Shown here: in pieces, positions 8,544 to 16,067 of the stretch
Layout: each line of letters begins with the position of its first letter
How positions within the stretch are numbered: the stretch's first letter is position 1
NCBI RefSeq assembly: GCF_001294625.1
Contig: NZ_CP012677.1
Span: 2,046,001 to 2,110,000, forward strand
DNA length: 64,000 nucleotides
Source of the DNA: Arthrobacter alpinus
GTDB lineage: Bacteria > Actinomycetota > Actinomycetes > Actinomycetales > Micrococcaceae
Direction of reading: 5' to 3'
Translations under genes and position numbers: made by a program
Notes under the pieces: generated by a model
Seen by the model: only the letters and a program-made list of their open reading frames with translations
Databases searched by the model: none
Told to the model about the DNA's origin: nothing

Positions 8544-9809
8544 ATGGCACCCACGAATTCACGGGCAACGCAGCCGCCGGCGCAGTCCATCCCTGTGACA
8601 GAGCCCGCTAAACGGACCACCGACATCAAGAGCACTTCAGAGACGCTGGCGCGGCTTCGAGCCAACATTGGCCCACTGTCAACGATGATGCTGCGTGAAC
8701 TGGAAACAACGCTGCCGTGGTACCGGCGATTGAGCGCCGATGAACGTTCCTCACTGGGCCTGGTGGCACAAAACGGGATCACCGCTTTTGTTTCCTGGTA
8801 CGAGCACCCGTCTTCCCCCAGCTGGGTCTTGTCCGACGTCTTTGGCACGGCACCTACCGAACTGACCCGCTCCATCAGCCTCCAACGCGCCCTTCAGCTC
8901 ATCAGGACGGTAGTCCAGGTCGTGGAGGACAGGGTTCCGGAGCTGGCCAGTGCAGGGGAGCAGGTGGATCTGCGCGAGGCCGTCCTGCGCTACTCCCGGG
9001 AAGTGGCCTTTGCCGCGGCGGATGTTTACGCCCGTGCCGCCGAGAACCGCGGCGCCTGGGATACCCGCCTTGAAGCGCTGGCCGTCGACGGGATCCTGCG
9101 CGGGGAGAACCCTGACGCTTTGCGATCACGGATTTCCGCCCTCGGATGGACCTCCAGGAACCGTTTCACCGTTATGGTGGGCCCGGCCCCTGCAGAAGCC
9201 AATGCCACCTTTCTTGCGACGCTGCGCCGCGCAGCGGGCCGGTTTGCCGCCGATGTGATGGTGGGTATCCAAGGCGACAGGCTCATTTTAGTGCTTGGCG
9301 ATGTGACCGATCCCGAGACAGCATATTTGCGTCTGAGCGACTTGTTCGCGCCCGGCCCAGTGGTCTACGGGCCCTTGGCGGCCTCGTTGACTGATGCCAC
9401 CGCATCTGCCAAGGCGGCGTTTGCGGCCATGGCCTCCGTCAAGGGCTGGACGGCGGCGCCCCGGCCGGTTTCCTCGGAGGACCTGTGGCCCGAACGGGTG
9501 ATTGGCGGTGATGACTCCGCCCGGAAATCGTTATTGAACAACATCTACGAACCGTTACTGGCGGCAGGCAACGGGCTTTTGGACACGCTCAGCAGCTACC
9601 TGCAGCTGGGCCACTCGTTGGAGGCGGCTGCCCGGGACTTGTTTGTCCACTCCAACACTGTCAGGTACCGGCTGCGCAGGGTTTGCGACGTCACCGGTTG
9701 GGATCCGCTCATACCGAGGGAGGCCTTTGTGCTTCAAACAGCCATGGTGGTGGGCAGGCTCAGTGCCGTTTCGACGCAGCCTGCAGAACGTCCACCTGCC
9801 AGATCGTGA
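8544..9809 (+). CDS. fasR: PucR/CdaR-type regulator, FasR-like activator
   Basis: A protein of 421 residues with a C-terminal PucR-type helix-turn-helix (LQLGHSLEAAARDLFVHSNT, then VRYRLRRVCDVTGWDP) and a middle GGDEF-like fold (FTVMVGPAPAEANATF to LILVLGDVTD). In Streptomyces coelicolor the gene at this place, upstream of fabD-fabH-acpP-fabF, encodes FasR, an activator of fatty acid synthesis; mycobacteria have a homologue at the same place. The symbol rests on synteny and domain order. A TGA codon directly precedes the ATG and no ribosome binding site is seen, so a leaderless message or an internal start such as GTG 8595 is possible. An inverted repeat at 9876-9892 upstream of fabD is a candidate target. 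Confidence 0.88.
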   Translation: MAPTNSRATQPPAQSIPVTEPAKRTTDIKSTSETLARLRANIGPLSTMMLRELETTLPWYRRLSADERSSLGLVAQNGITAFVSWYEHPSSPSWVLSDVFGTAPTELTRSISLQRALQLIRTVVQVVEDRVPELASAGEQVDLREAVLRYSREVAFAAADVYARAAENRGAWDTRLEALAVDGILRGENPDALRSRISALGWTSRNRFTVMVGPAPAEANATFLATLRRAAGRFAADVMVGIQGDRLILVLGDVTDPETAYLRLSDLFAPGPVVYGPLAASLTDATASAKAAFAAMASVKGWTAAPRPVSSEDLWPERVIGGDDSARKSLLNNIYEPLLAAGNGLLDTLSSYLQLGHSLEAAARDLFVHSNTVRYRLRRVCDVTGWDPLIPREAFVLQTAMVVGRLSAVSTQPAERPPARS

Positions 9810-9875
9810 GGGCCACGGAGAGGGCAAGACGGACCGTCCCGCAGGCTGCCAGGTGACTCCCACCCGTCGCGCTTA

Positions 9876-9892
9876 TTGTAGACTTCCTACAA
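9876..9892. promoter_or_regulatory. Candidate operator upstream of fabD
   Basis: TTGTAG-N5-CTACAA is a perfect 6+6 bp inverted repeat lying 69 bp before the fabD start. It is the only clear dyad in the fasR-fabD gap. Binding by the FasR-like protein encoded upstream is inference from position. Confidence 0.4.
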
Positions 9893-9960
9893 ATCAACAC
9901 TGTTAGCTTGGTGCACCCAAATGCCCTGCAAACACACTTAAGTTTGGAAAGCTGGTTAAT

Positions 9961-10899
9961 GTGCTTGCAATAGTCTGCCCTGGACAGGGTTCACAAACTC
10001 CCGGTTTCCTTCTGCCGTGGCTGGAACGCCCCGGCGTCGAGGCAAAACTTGCCGCGCTCAGCGAAGCTGCCGGCATTGACCTGCTGACCCACGGCACCTC
10101 CTCGGATGCGGAAACCATCAAGGACACCGCCGTCGCACAGCCCCTGATTGTCGCTGCCGGGCTGATCGCCGCCGAAGCCCTTTTGGATGTCCCCTTGGAG
10201 ACATTGTCGGTGGTTGTTGCCGGCCACTCAGTCGGAGAAATCACTGCCACTGCCCTCACCGGCACCCTCTCCAACACCGATGCCATGGCGTTTGTGCGTG
10301 AACGTGCCAACACGATGGCGGAGGCTGCCGCGGTGACCGCCACCGGCATGGCCGCTGTTGTGGGCGGAGACCCGGAGGAGGTGTTGGCAGCCATCGCTGC
10401 TGCCGGGCTGACCCCTGCCAACATGAACTCCAAGGGCCAGACGGTGGCCGCCGGCACCTTGGAACAGATTGCGGCACTGGTCGCCGCGCCGCCAGCCAAG
10501 GCGCGGATCATCCCGCTGCAGGTTGCCGGCGCGTTCCACACCCACCACATGGCGCCTGCCGTCTCGGCCTTGCAGGCCCTTGCGCCGTCCTTGACTGTGC
10601 ACGCACCCAAGGTCCCCCTGCTCTCCAACTACGACGGCGCCGTCGTGCCTTCCGGGGAAGCGGCACTTGAGTCCTTGATCGCCCAGGTTTCACGTCCTGT
10701 CCGTTGGGATAAGTGCATGGAGACCATGTCCGCACTGGGCGTGACCGCACTGATTGAGCTGACGCCGGCAGGAACCTTGACCGGCCTTGCCAAGCGCGGC
10801 ATGAGCGGGGTTGCTACCGTTGCAGTGAAAACGCCAGATGATTTAGATGCTGCCAAAGAACTACTGACCGAGCACGCCTCCGGGAAGAAGGATAAGTAA
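9961..10899 (+). CDS. fabD: Malonyl-CoA:ACP transacylase
   Basis: A protein of 312 residues that moves malonyl groups from CoA to acyl carrier protein, feeding type II fatty acid synthesis. It has the N-terminal CPGQGSQTPGF (oxyanion glutamine), the nucleophile serine in VVAGHSVGEITA near residue 88 and the catalytic histidine in AGAFHTHHMAPA near residue 197. The start is GTG. fabH begins immediately after its stop codon, so both are on one transcript with acpP. The regulator lies upstream. Confidence 0.96.
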   Translation: MLAIVCPGQGSQTPGFLLPWLERPGVEAKLAALSEAAGIDLLTHGTSSDAETIKDTAVAQPLIVAAGLIAAEALLDVPLETLSVVVAGHSVGEITATALTGTLSNTDAMAFVRERANTMAEAAAVTATGMAAVVGGDPEEVLAAIAAAGLTPANMNSKGQTVAAGTLEQIAALVAAPPAKARIIPLQVAGAFHTHHMAPAVSALQALAPSLTVHAPKVPLLSNYDGAVVPSGEAALESLIAQVSRPVRWDKCMETMSALGVTALIELTPAGTLTGLAKRGMSGVATVAVKTPDDLDAAKELLTEHASGKKDK

Positions 10900-11961
10900 G
10901 TGAGCACTCCCACACTGAAGCAAAACACCCTGCGGAGCGGATCACGCATCTGGGGGATTGGCGCCTACCGTCCGGAGATCATCGTCAGCAATGACGATGT
11001 GTGCCAGTGGATTGACTCCTCCGACGAGTGGATCCAGCAGCGCACCGGCATCATCACCCGTCACCGCGCCCCCCGCGAGATCAGCGTGGTCGACATGGCA
11101 GTTGGCGCAGGCGCGGAGGCCATCAAGAGCGCCGGCATTGACGCCTCGCAAATCGGGGCTGTCCTGGTCTCCACTGTGACGCACATGTACGCCACGCCGT
11201 CGGCTGCGGCCCTGATCGCGGACAAGCTCGGCGCCAACCCGGCCCCCGCCTTCGATATTTCCGCTGCCTGCGCGGGCTACTGCTACGGCATTGCCCAGGC
11301 CGACGCCCTAGTGCGTGCCGGCACCGCCGAGTACGTTTTGGTCATCGGCGTGGAGAAGCTGTCCGACGTCATCGACAACCATGAGCGCACCATCTCCTTT
11401 CTGCTGGGCGACGGCGCTGGCGCGGTGGTCGTCGGCCCCTCCGACGAGCCCGGGATCGGGCCCACGGTGTGGGGAGCCGATGGCAGCAAGTGGGACACCA
11501 TCGGCATGACCCACTCGCTGATGGACGTGCGGGACTTCAGCGAACAGGCCATGAAGGGCGACGGCGTCGCCCTGGCCGCCGCTGATGAGGCGCACTCCAC
11601 GCTGTGGCCCACCTTGCGCCAGGACGGGCAAACCGTGTTCCGCTGGGCCGTGTGGGAGATGGCCAAGATGGCCAAGAAGGCCCTGGAAGTCGCCGGCATC
11701 ACGGCAGCAGATCTGGGCGCCTTTGTGCCGCATCAGGCGAATATGCGGATCATCGACGAACTGGCCAAGCAGCTCAAACTGCCGGAGCACGTCGTTATTG
11801 CCCGCGACATTGCCGATGCCGGCAACACCTCTGCGGCGTCTATCCCCTTGGCGACACACCGCCTTTTGCAGGAGAACCCGGAGCTTTCAGGTAAACTCTC
11901 GCTGCAGATCGGCTTTGGTGCCGGGTTGGTGTTTGGTGCCCAAGTGGTGCGCCTCCCCTAG
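10900..11961 (+). CDS. fabH: 3-oxoacyl-ACP synthase III
   Basis: A thiolase-fold condensing enzyme of 353 residues that starts fatty acid synthesis by joining an acyl-CoA primer to malonyl-ACP. The Cys-His-Asn triad is visible: cysteine in ISAACAGYCYG near residue 123, histidine in FVPHQANMRIIDEL near residue 277, asparagine in DAGNTSAASIPLA near residue 307. GTG directly follows the fabD TAA without gap, so translation is coupled. In this group FabH usually prefers branched primers; that preference cannot be read from the sequence. A distant paralogue, OleA, is at 44065. Confidence 0.96.
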   Translation: MSTPTLKQNTLRSGSRIWGIGAYRPEIIVSNDDVCQWIDSSDEWIQQRTGIITRHRAPREISVVDMAVGAGAEAIKSAGIDASQIGAVLVSTVTHMYATPSAAALIADKLGANPAPAFDISAACAGYCYGIAQADALVRAGTAEYVLVIGVEKLSDVIDNHERTISFLLGDGAGAVVVGPSDEPGIGPTVWGADGSKWDTIGMTHSLMDVRDFSEQAMKGDGVALAAADEAHSTLWPTLRQDGQTVFRWAVWEMAKMAKKALEVAGITAADLGAFVPHQANMRIIDELAKQLKLPEHVVIARDIADAGNTSAASIPLATHRLLQENPELSGKLSLQIGFGAGLVFGAQVVRLP

Positions 11962-12061
11962 ATTCAGATAGTGCATCTTGCCACAACCATGGTTTGATCC
12001 GCACTGCCTGGAAAGATCAAGCGTTTTGGTCGCAATGAAAATACAAGAAAAGGAGCCATCA

Positions 12062-12307
12062 ATGGCTAGCAACGAAGAAATCCTGGCCGGTTTGGCCGAA
12101 ATCGTCAACGAAGAGACCGGTCTCGCCCCCGAGGCTGTAGAACTGGACAAGTCCTTCACCGACGACTTGGACATCGACTCGATCTCCATGATGACCATTG
12201 TGGTCAACGCCGAAGAGAAGTTCGACGTGAAGATCCCGGACGAGGAAGTCAAGAACCTCAAGACGGTTGGCGACGCTGTCAGCTTCATCGCCGCAGCACA
12301 GGCGTAA
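12062..12307 (+). CDS. acpP: Acyl carrier protein
   Basis: An acidic protein of 81 residues that carries the growing acyl chain on a phosphopantetheine arm. The attachment serine lies in DLDIDSISMMTIVV near residue 40; the motif is DSIS rather than the commoner DSLS or DSLD. A strong ribosome binding site (AAAAGGAG) precedes ATG at 12062. It lies 100 bp after fabH, and a good terminator follows before fabF, which could let acpP be made in excess over fabF. Confidence 0.96.
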   Translation: MASNEEILAGLAEIVNEETGLAPEAVELDKSFTDDLDIDSISMMTIVVNAEEKFDVKIPDEEVKNLKTVGDAVSFIAAAQA

Positions 12308-12353
12308 TTAGCTCCACTCCTGCCCGGCTTCGCTCACGCGAGGCAGTGCACGA

Positions 12354-12386
12354 TGGATGGCCGGCACCCTGGGTGCCGGCCATCCA
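12354..12386 (+). terminator. Terminator between acpP and fabF
   Basis: Arms TGGATGGCCGGCACCC (12354-12369) and GGGTGCCGGCCATCCA (12371-12386) form a near-perfect 14-16 bp stem, followed by CAGCATTTTTGG. It ends or attenuates the fabD-fabH-acpP transcript before fabF. Confidence 0.85.
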
Positions 12387-12438
12387 CAGCATTTTTGGAT
12401 TCCGTCCAGTACCCCTTATTTTTTGGAAGAGTTGAACC

Positions 12439-13698
12439 ATGGCCCGCAAAGTAGTCATCACCGGACTCGGAGCTACCACGCCCATCGGCGGCGACGTCCC
12501 GACCATGTGGAAGAACGCCCTTAAGGGTGTTTCCGGCGCTCACACACTCAAAGACGAGTGGGTGGAAAAGTACGACATCCCCGTACATTTCGCCGCGCGG
12601 GTCACGAATCCCGCTTCCGAGGTCCTCAGCCGCGTGGAAGCCAAGCGCATGGATCCCTCAACACAGTTCGCCGTTGTGGCTGCCCGCGAAGCCTGGAAGG
12701 ACTCCGGCCTTGAAGACATCGACCACGACCGCCTCGCTGTGGCTTTTGCCACTGGCATCGGCGGCGTGTGGACCTTGCTCGACGCCTGGGACACCCTGCG
12801 CGAGAAGGGTCCGCGCCGTGTCTTGCCGATGACTGTGCCCATGCTCATGCCCAACGGCCCCGCCGCAGCTGTCAGCCTGGACCTCGGTGCCCGCGCCGGC
12901 GCCCACACCCCGGTTTCCGCCTGCGCCTCCGGCACCGAAGCCATGCACATTGCCCTTGAGCTGATCCGCTCCGGCAAGGCCGACGTCGTGGTGGCCGGTG
13001 GCGCCGAGGCGGCCATCCACCCGCTGCCCATGGCAGCCTTTGCCGCCATGCAGGCGCTGTCCAAGCGTAATGACAACCCCGAAGGCGCCTCACGTCCCTA
13101 CGACATCAGCCGCGACGGCTTTGTCATGGGTGAGGGCGCCGGAGCCATGGTCCTCGAGGCCGAGGAGCACGCCCTGGCCCGTGGCGCCCGCATCTACGGG
13201 GAGCTGGCCGGCACCTCCGTCACGGCGGACGCATACCACATCACGGCTCCCGACCCCGAAGGCTTGGGCGCAACCCGTGCCCTGAAAGCTGCCCTATTCG
13301 ATGCCCGGGCCCTGCCCGAGGACGTGGTCCACGTCAACGCGCACGCCACATCAACCCCCGTAGGTGACCGCCCTGAGTACACGGCCCTGCGTGCGGCCCT
13401 CGGCGAGCATCTGGACAACGTGTGCGTCTCCGCCACGAAGTCGCAGACGGGCCACCTGTTGGGTGCCTCAGGGGCTGTGGAGTCGGTACTGACGGTTCTG
13501 GCCGTCTACCACCGCCTGGCACCTGTGACTATCAACCTGGAAAACCAAGACCCGGAGATTCCCCTGGACGTGGTGACCGGCACCCCCCGCGAATTGCCCG
13601 AAGGGCAGATCATGGCGCTGAACAACTCGTTTGGGTTCGGCGGCCACAACGCCGTTGTTGCCATCCGCAGCACCGGACCCAAGGTTGAGATGGTCTAG
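12439..13698 (+). CDS. fabF: 3-oxoacyl-ACP synthase II
   Basis: A condensing enzyme of 419 residues that elongates acyl-ACP with malonyl-ACP. Features are the N-terminal VVITGLGATTPIGGDV, the active cysteine in PVSACASGTEAMHIA near residue 171, the histidines in HVNAHATSTPVGD and SQTGHLLGASGAVESV, and NNSFGFGGHNA near the C-terminus. It is separated from acpP by a terminator hairpin, and its start is preceded by GGAAGAG. It is the last fab gene of the block; a hairpin terminator lies 16 bp after its stop. Confidence 0.96.
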   Translation: MARKVVITGLGATTPIGGDVPTMWKNALKGVSGAHTLKDEWVEKYDIPVHFAARVTNPASEVLSRVEAKRMDPSTQFAVVAAREAWKDSGLEDIDHDRLAVAFATGIGGVWTLLDAWDTLREKGPRRVLPMTVPMLMPNGPAAAVSLDLGARAGAHTPVSACASGTEAMHIALELIRSGKADVVVAGGAEAAIHPLPMAAFAAMQALSKRNDNPEGASRPYDISRDGFVMGEGAGAMVLEAEEHALARGARIYGELAGTSVTADAYHITAPDPEGLGATRALKAALFDARALPEDVVHVNAHATSTPVGDRPEYTALRAALGEHLDNVCVSATKSQTGHLLGASGAVESVLTVLAVYHRLAPVTINLENQDPEIPLDVVTGTPRELPEGQIMALNNSFGFGGHNAVVAIRSTGPKVEMV

Positions 13699-13714
13699 AC
13701 CCTTAGCCACGACG

Positions 13715-13742
13715 ACGGCGCCCACCATTTGGTGGGCGCCGT
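13715..13742 (+). terminator. Terminator of fabF
   Basis: ACGGCGCCCACCA (13715-13727) pairs with TGGTGGGCGCCGT (13730-13742), a 13 bp perfect stem with a very short tip, followed by TCTCC. It lies 16 bp after the fabF stop codon. Confidence 0.8.
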
Positions 13743-13745
13743 TCT

Positions 13746-13823
13746 CCGTTGAGGGGGCAGATCACCCCCTCCCACAGCGGCGGTCCGTCCCTGGGTAGTG
13801 GGGGTGATCTGCCCCCTCAACGG
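13746..13823. repeat. 24 bp perfect inverted repeat
   Basis: Positions 13746-13769 and 13800-13823 are exact reverse complements (left arm begins CCGTTGAGGGGGCAG, right arm ends CTGCCCCCTCAACGG) with a 30 nt spacer. The right arm ends at the base before the DUF3145 stop codon. It lies between the convergent fabF and DUF3145 genes, so it may be a terminator for DUF3145. The long perfect arms also fit a palindromic repeat element. Confidence 0.85.
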
Positions 13824-14327
13824 TCAGCCGACGTGGTGGAGCCAGCGGACGGGGGCACCGGCGGCCGCATGCCGGAAGGGCTCCAGTTCTTCATCCCAGG
13901 CCTCGCCCAGGGCCAGTGAGAGCTCTTGGTAGACGGCTGCGGGTTCGCCCTTGCCAGCCTCGTAGGCGTAGCGGATCCTGTCCTCGGAAACCATGATGTT
14001 GCCGTGGACGTCGGTCACGGCGTGGAAGATGCCAAGTTCGGGGGTGTGAGACCATCGGGATCCGTCGACCCCGGCGCTGGGCTCTTCGGTGACTTCGTAG
14101 CGGACATTGGCCCAGCCGCGTAGCGCCGAAGCGAGCCGGGCACCTGTTCCCGCTGGCCCATGCCAAAGGTATTCCGTGCGTAGCACATTAGGCGCCGCGG
14201 GCTGTGCAGTCCACTGCAAGCTCGTGCGCTGGTCCATCACACCTGCGATGGATGACTCGATATGTGGGCACATGACAGCCGGGGCTGAGTGCACGAACAA
14301 GACACCGCGCGTCAATACGACGTTCAT
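13824..14327 (-). CDS. DUF3145 family protein
   Basis: A protein of about 167 residues with the DUF3145 pattern: TRGVLFVHSAPAVMCPHIE at the N-terminus, LQWTAQPAAPNVLRTEYLW, SRWSHTPELGIFHAVTDVHG, EDRIRYAYEA and LGEAWDEELEPFRHA. The family is restricted to actinobacteria and has no known function. The start at 14327 is chosen because GGAGGATGGA lies directly upstream; longer in-frame starts lack such a signal. It faces fabF and is near the fab genes, as in related genomes. Confidence 0.88.
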   Translation of the reverse strand: MNVVLTRGVLFVHSAPAVMCPHIESSIAGVMDQRTSLQWTAQPAAPNVLRTEYLWHGPAGTGARLASALRGWANVRYEVTEEPSAGVDGSRWSHTPELGIFHAVTDVHGNIMVSEDRIRYAYEAGKGEPAAVYQELSLALGEAWDEELEPFRHAAAGAPVRWLHHVG

Positions 14328-14554
14328 TCCATCCTCCATTGCAGTAGGTGCGTCTTCCCCAACGACCTTCAAACGGATGGAAATTTGTGTTGCGCGGAGC
14401 CGGCGTGGACCGTCCCAGATTGTCTGGCCAAATTGTTAGACAGAGAGAGTCAACGGTGCTGATCTGCCTTCGCTGAGCGTTGGCTCTCTCCCATTGTGCC
14501 GTAGCTTGGGCAATTGCGCCACCACAACCGCGAACCGGCATGAAAGTGCACGCT

Positions 14555-15490
14555 TCAGGCTCTTGGGTGGGCCTGTTTATAGCTTTCGCGCAGCCTTTCA
14601 ACGGAGACGTGCGTGTAGAGCTGCGTGGTGGCCAGGGAACTGTGGCCCAGTATTTCCTGGACGGCTCGGAGGTCGGCACCGCCGTCCAATAGGTGCGTGG
14701 CTGCTGAGTGCCGCAGCGTGTGGGGGCCTGTCGCGGAGGTGTCCCCCAGCTGCCCAAAGACGTGTTCGACGACGGTTCGCACGGCACGCTGGTCAATCCG
14801 GGCGCCGCGTTTGCCCAGGAATAGGGCCGGACCACTATCCGGTTTGGCCAAGGCCGGGCGTCCCAGCGAGAGCCACGTCTCCACGGCGCGTGCCGCGGGA
14901 ACACCGTACGGGACAACGCGTTCCTTGTTGCCCTTGCCCAACACTGTCAGCGCCCGTCGCTCCCGATTGAGGGCATCGATATCCGCTCCCGCAAGTTCGC
15001 CGACCCGGATGCCTGTGGCATAAAGAAGTTCCACCATGGCGTGGTCCCGTATCGCCGTGGCTTCCCCCTCCCCGGCACGGACAGCCAGGGCGTCCATGAG
15101 TCGCTGAATCTGCTGTTGCTGCAGCACGGCCGGCAGGGTCTGGTCCCGCTTCGGGGCCCTCAACCGCAGGGCAGGGTCCACTTCCACCAGTTCTTCCCGG
15201 AGCGCCCAGGCGGTGAAACTGCGGACGGTTGCAGCGCGTCGTGCAAGGGTTGCGCGGGCCAGGCCGGCTGCGCTTTGCTCGCCCAACCAACGCCGCAACA
15301 AACTTAAGTCCAGCCCAGCCAAGGTGGTGACGCCCTCGGCGAGCGCATGGATGAGCAACGCGTCGACATCGCCGCGGTAGGCCCGTACTGTATGGGCCGA
15401 CCGTCCGCGCTCGGCCACCAAGTAACGCTCAAAGCTGTTAGCCGCGTGCGCAAGTTCCTGCGGCAGCCTTGCACGTTCTTCATGATCCAC
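14555..15490 (-). CDS. xerC: Tyrosine recombinase XerC
   Basis: A protein of about 311 residues in the form given here. The N-terminal SAM-like core-binding domain contains FERYLVAERGRSAHTVRAYR. The catalytic domain carries Arg in YATGIRVGELAG, His-x-x-Arg in GPHTLRHSAATHLLDGG, His in EILGHSSLATTQ and the nucleophile Tyr in LYTHVS. XerC resolves chromosome dimers with XerD at dif. The frame continues 89 codons upstream through a repeat element and into the arsR start, so a start at the GTG 15490 is preferred; no strong ribosome binding site marks it. Its place near dprA, yifB and yraN is shared with mycobacteria and argues for the housekeeping role rather than a phage integrase. Confidence 0.9.
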   Translation of the reverse strand: MDHEERARLPQELAHAANSFERYLVAERGRSAHTVRAYRGDVDALLIHALAEGVTTLAGLDLSLLRRWLGEQSAAGLARATLARRAATVRSFTAWALREELVEVDPALRLRAPKRDQTLPAVLQQQQIQRLMDALAVRAGEGEATAIRDHAMVELLYATGIRVGELAGADIDALNRERRALTVLGKGNKERVVPYGVPAARAVETWLSLGRPALAKPDSGPALFLGKRGARIDQRAVRTVVEHVFGQLGDTSATGPHTLRHSAATHLLDGGADLRAVQEILGHSSLATTQLYTHVSVERLRESYKQAHPRA

Positions 15491-15540
15491 ACAACCACTG
15501 TGCGCTGTTCGCGGTGGCGCGGCAAGCTGACTCGCCGGTG

Positions 15541-15609
15541 ATGGTGGTTGAGCGTGCTGAAATCCGGAGGTCTCGACGCGCTCGACCACCGGAGACCTCG
15601 ACCACCGGG
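15541..15609. repeat. REP-like intergenic repeat
   Basis: The stretch contains ATGGTGGTTGAGCGTGCTGA, then AGGTCTCGACGCGCTCGACC, and two copies of CTCGACCACCGG separated by 5 bp. The GGTGGTTGAGC and GCTCGACCACC parts are near inverted copies. A diverged reverse-complement copy is found inside oleBC at 46056-46106. It lies between xerC and the ArsR-SulP-oxidase operon. Confidence 0.6.
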
Positions 15610-15617
15610 TGAAAGAG

Positions 15618-15657
15618 TTGGGGGTGTAGCGTTTGTTCGGATATGATGGATTCATCA
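15618..15657 (+). promoter_or_regulatory. Promoter with overlapping dyad, arsR operon
   Basis: TTGGGG (15618-15623) and TATGAT (15642-15647) form a sigma-70-like promoter with an 18 bp spacer. The dyad TGATG-GATT-CATCA (15644-15657) overlaps the -10 box and the predicted start site, a place where an ArsR repressor would block transcription. The arsR start codon follows 44 bp later. Confidence 0.5.
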
Positions 15658-15701
15658 AGTCATTATTTCGTGTATTCATACTGGCATCCTTGAGGAGAGC
15701 T

Positions 15702-16067
15702 GTGGTATTCGAGAACGACGAGAGACCCTTGTACGAGATCAAGGCAAACCTCTTCAAGGGCCTGGCCCATCCCTATCGCATCCGGGTACTGGAGATCCTT
15801 GCGGGTGTCCAGGAGGCGCCCGTCTCAGCCATGATCACTGAAACCGGGCTCGAGGCATCGCATCTCTCCCAGCACCTCTCGGTACTGCGCCGCTACGGTC
15901 TTGTGGTGTCCGAACGACGTGCGAGTGTGGTTTATTACCGTCTGGCTTTCCCCCAGGTCGCGGACTTGTTGCACGTGGCACGTTCGTTGCTTTCGGAGTT
16001 GCTACAGGATTCGCAGCGGCACCAGAGATCTGCCCTTAGCCTGCCCACGATCTCACTTTCTCGATGA
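15702..16067 (+). CDS. ArsR-family winged-helix repressor
   Basis: A protein of about 121 residues with the ArsR/SmtB fold: KANLFKGLAHPYRIRVLEIL, the recognition helix region LEASHLSQHLSVLRRYGLV and the wing SERRASVVYYRL. It has no cysteine at all and lacks the alpha-3 ELCVCDL motif and the alpha-5 Asp/His site of metal-sensing members, so its signal is unlikely to be sensed by thiols or by those classical metal sites. GTG at 15702 has GAGGAG upstream. Its stop overlaps the SulP start by 4 bp (ATGA). It probably represses its own operon through the dyad at 15644. Confidence 0.88.
   Translation: MVFENDERPLYEIKANLFKGLAHPYRIRVLEILAGVQEAPVSAMITETGLEASHLSQHLSVLRRYGLVVSERRASVVYYRLAFPQVADLLHVARSLLSELLQDSQRHQRSALSLPTISLSR

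Noticed and set aside
15491..15757. Extended N-terminus of XerC through the repeat element
   Set aside because: The added residues are the translated repeat and overlap the arsR start; XerC proteins are about 300 residues, which fits the shorter form.
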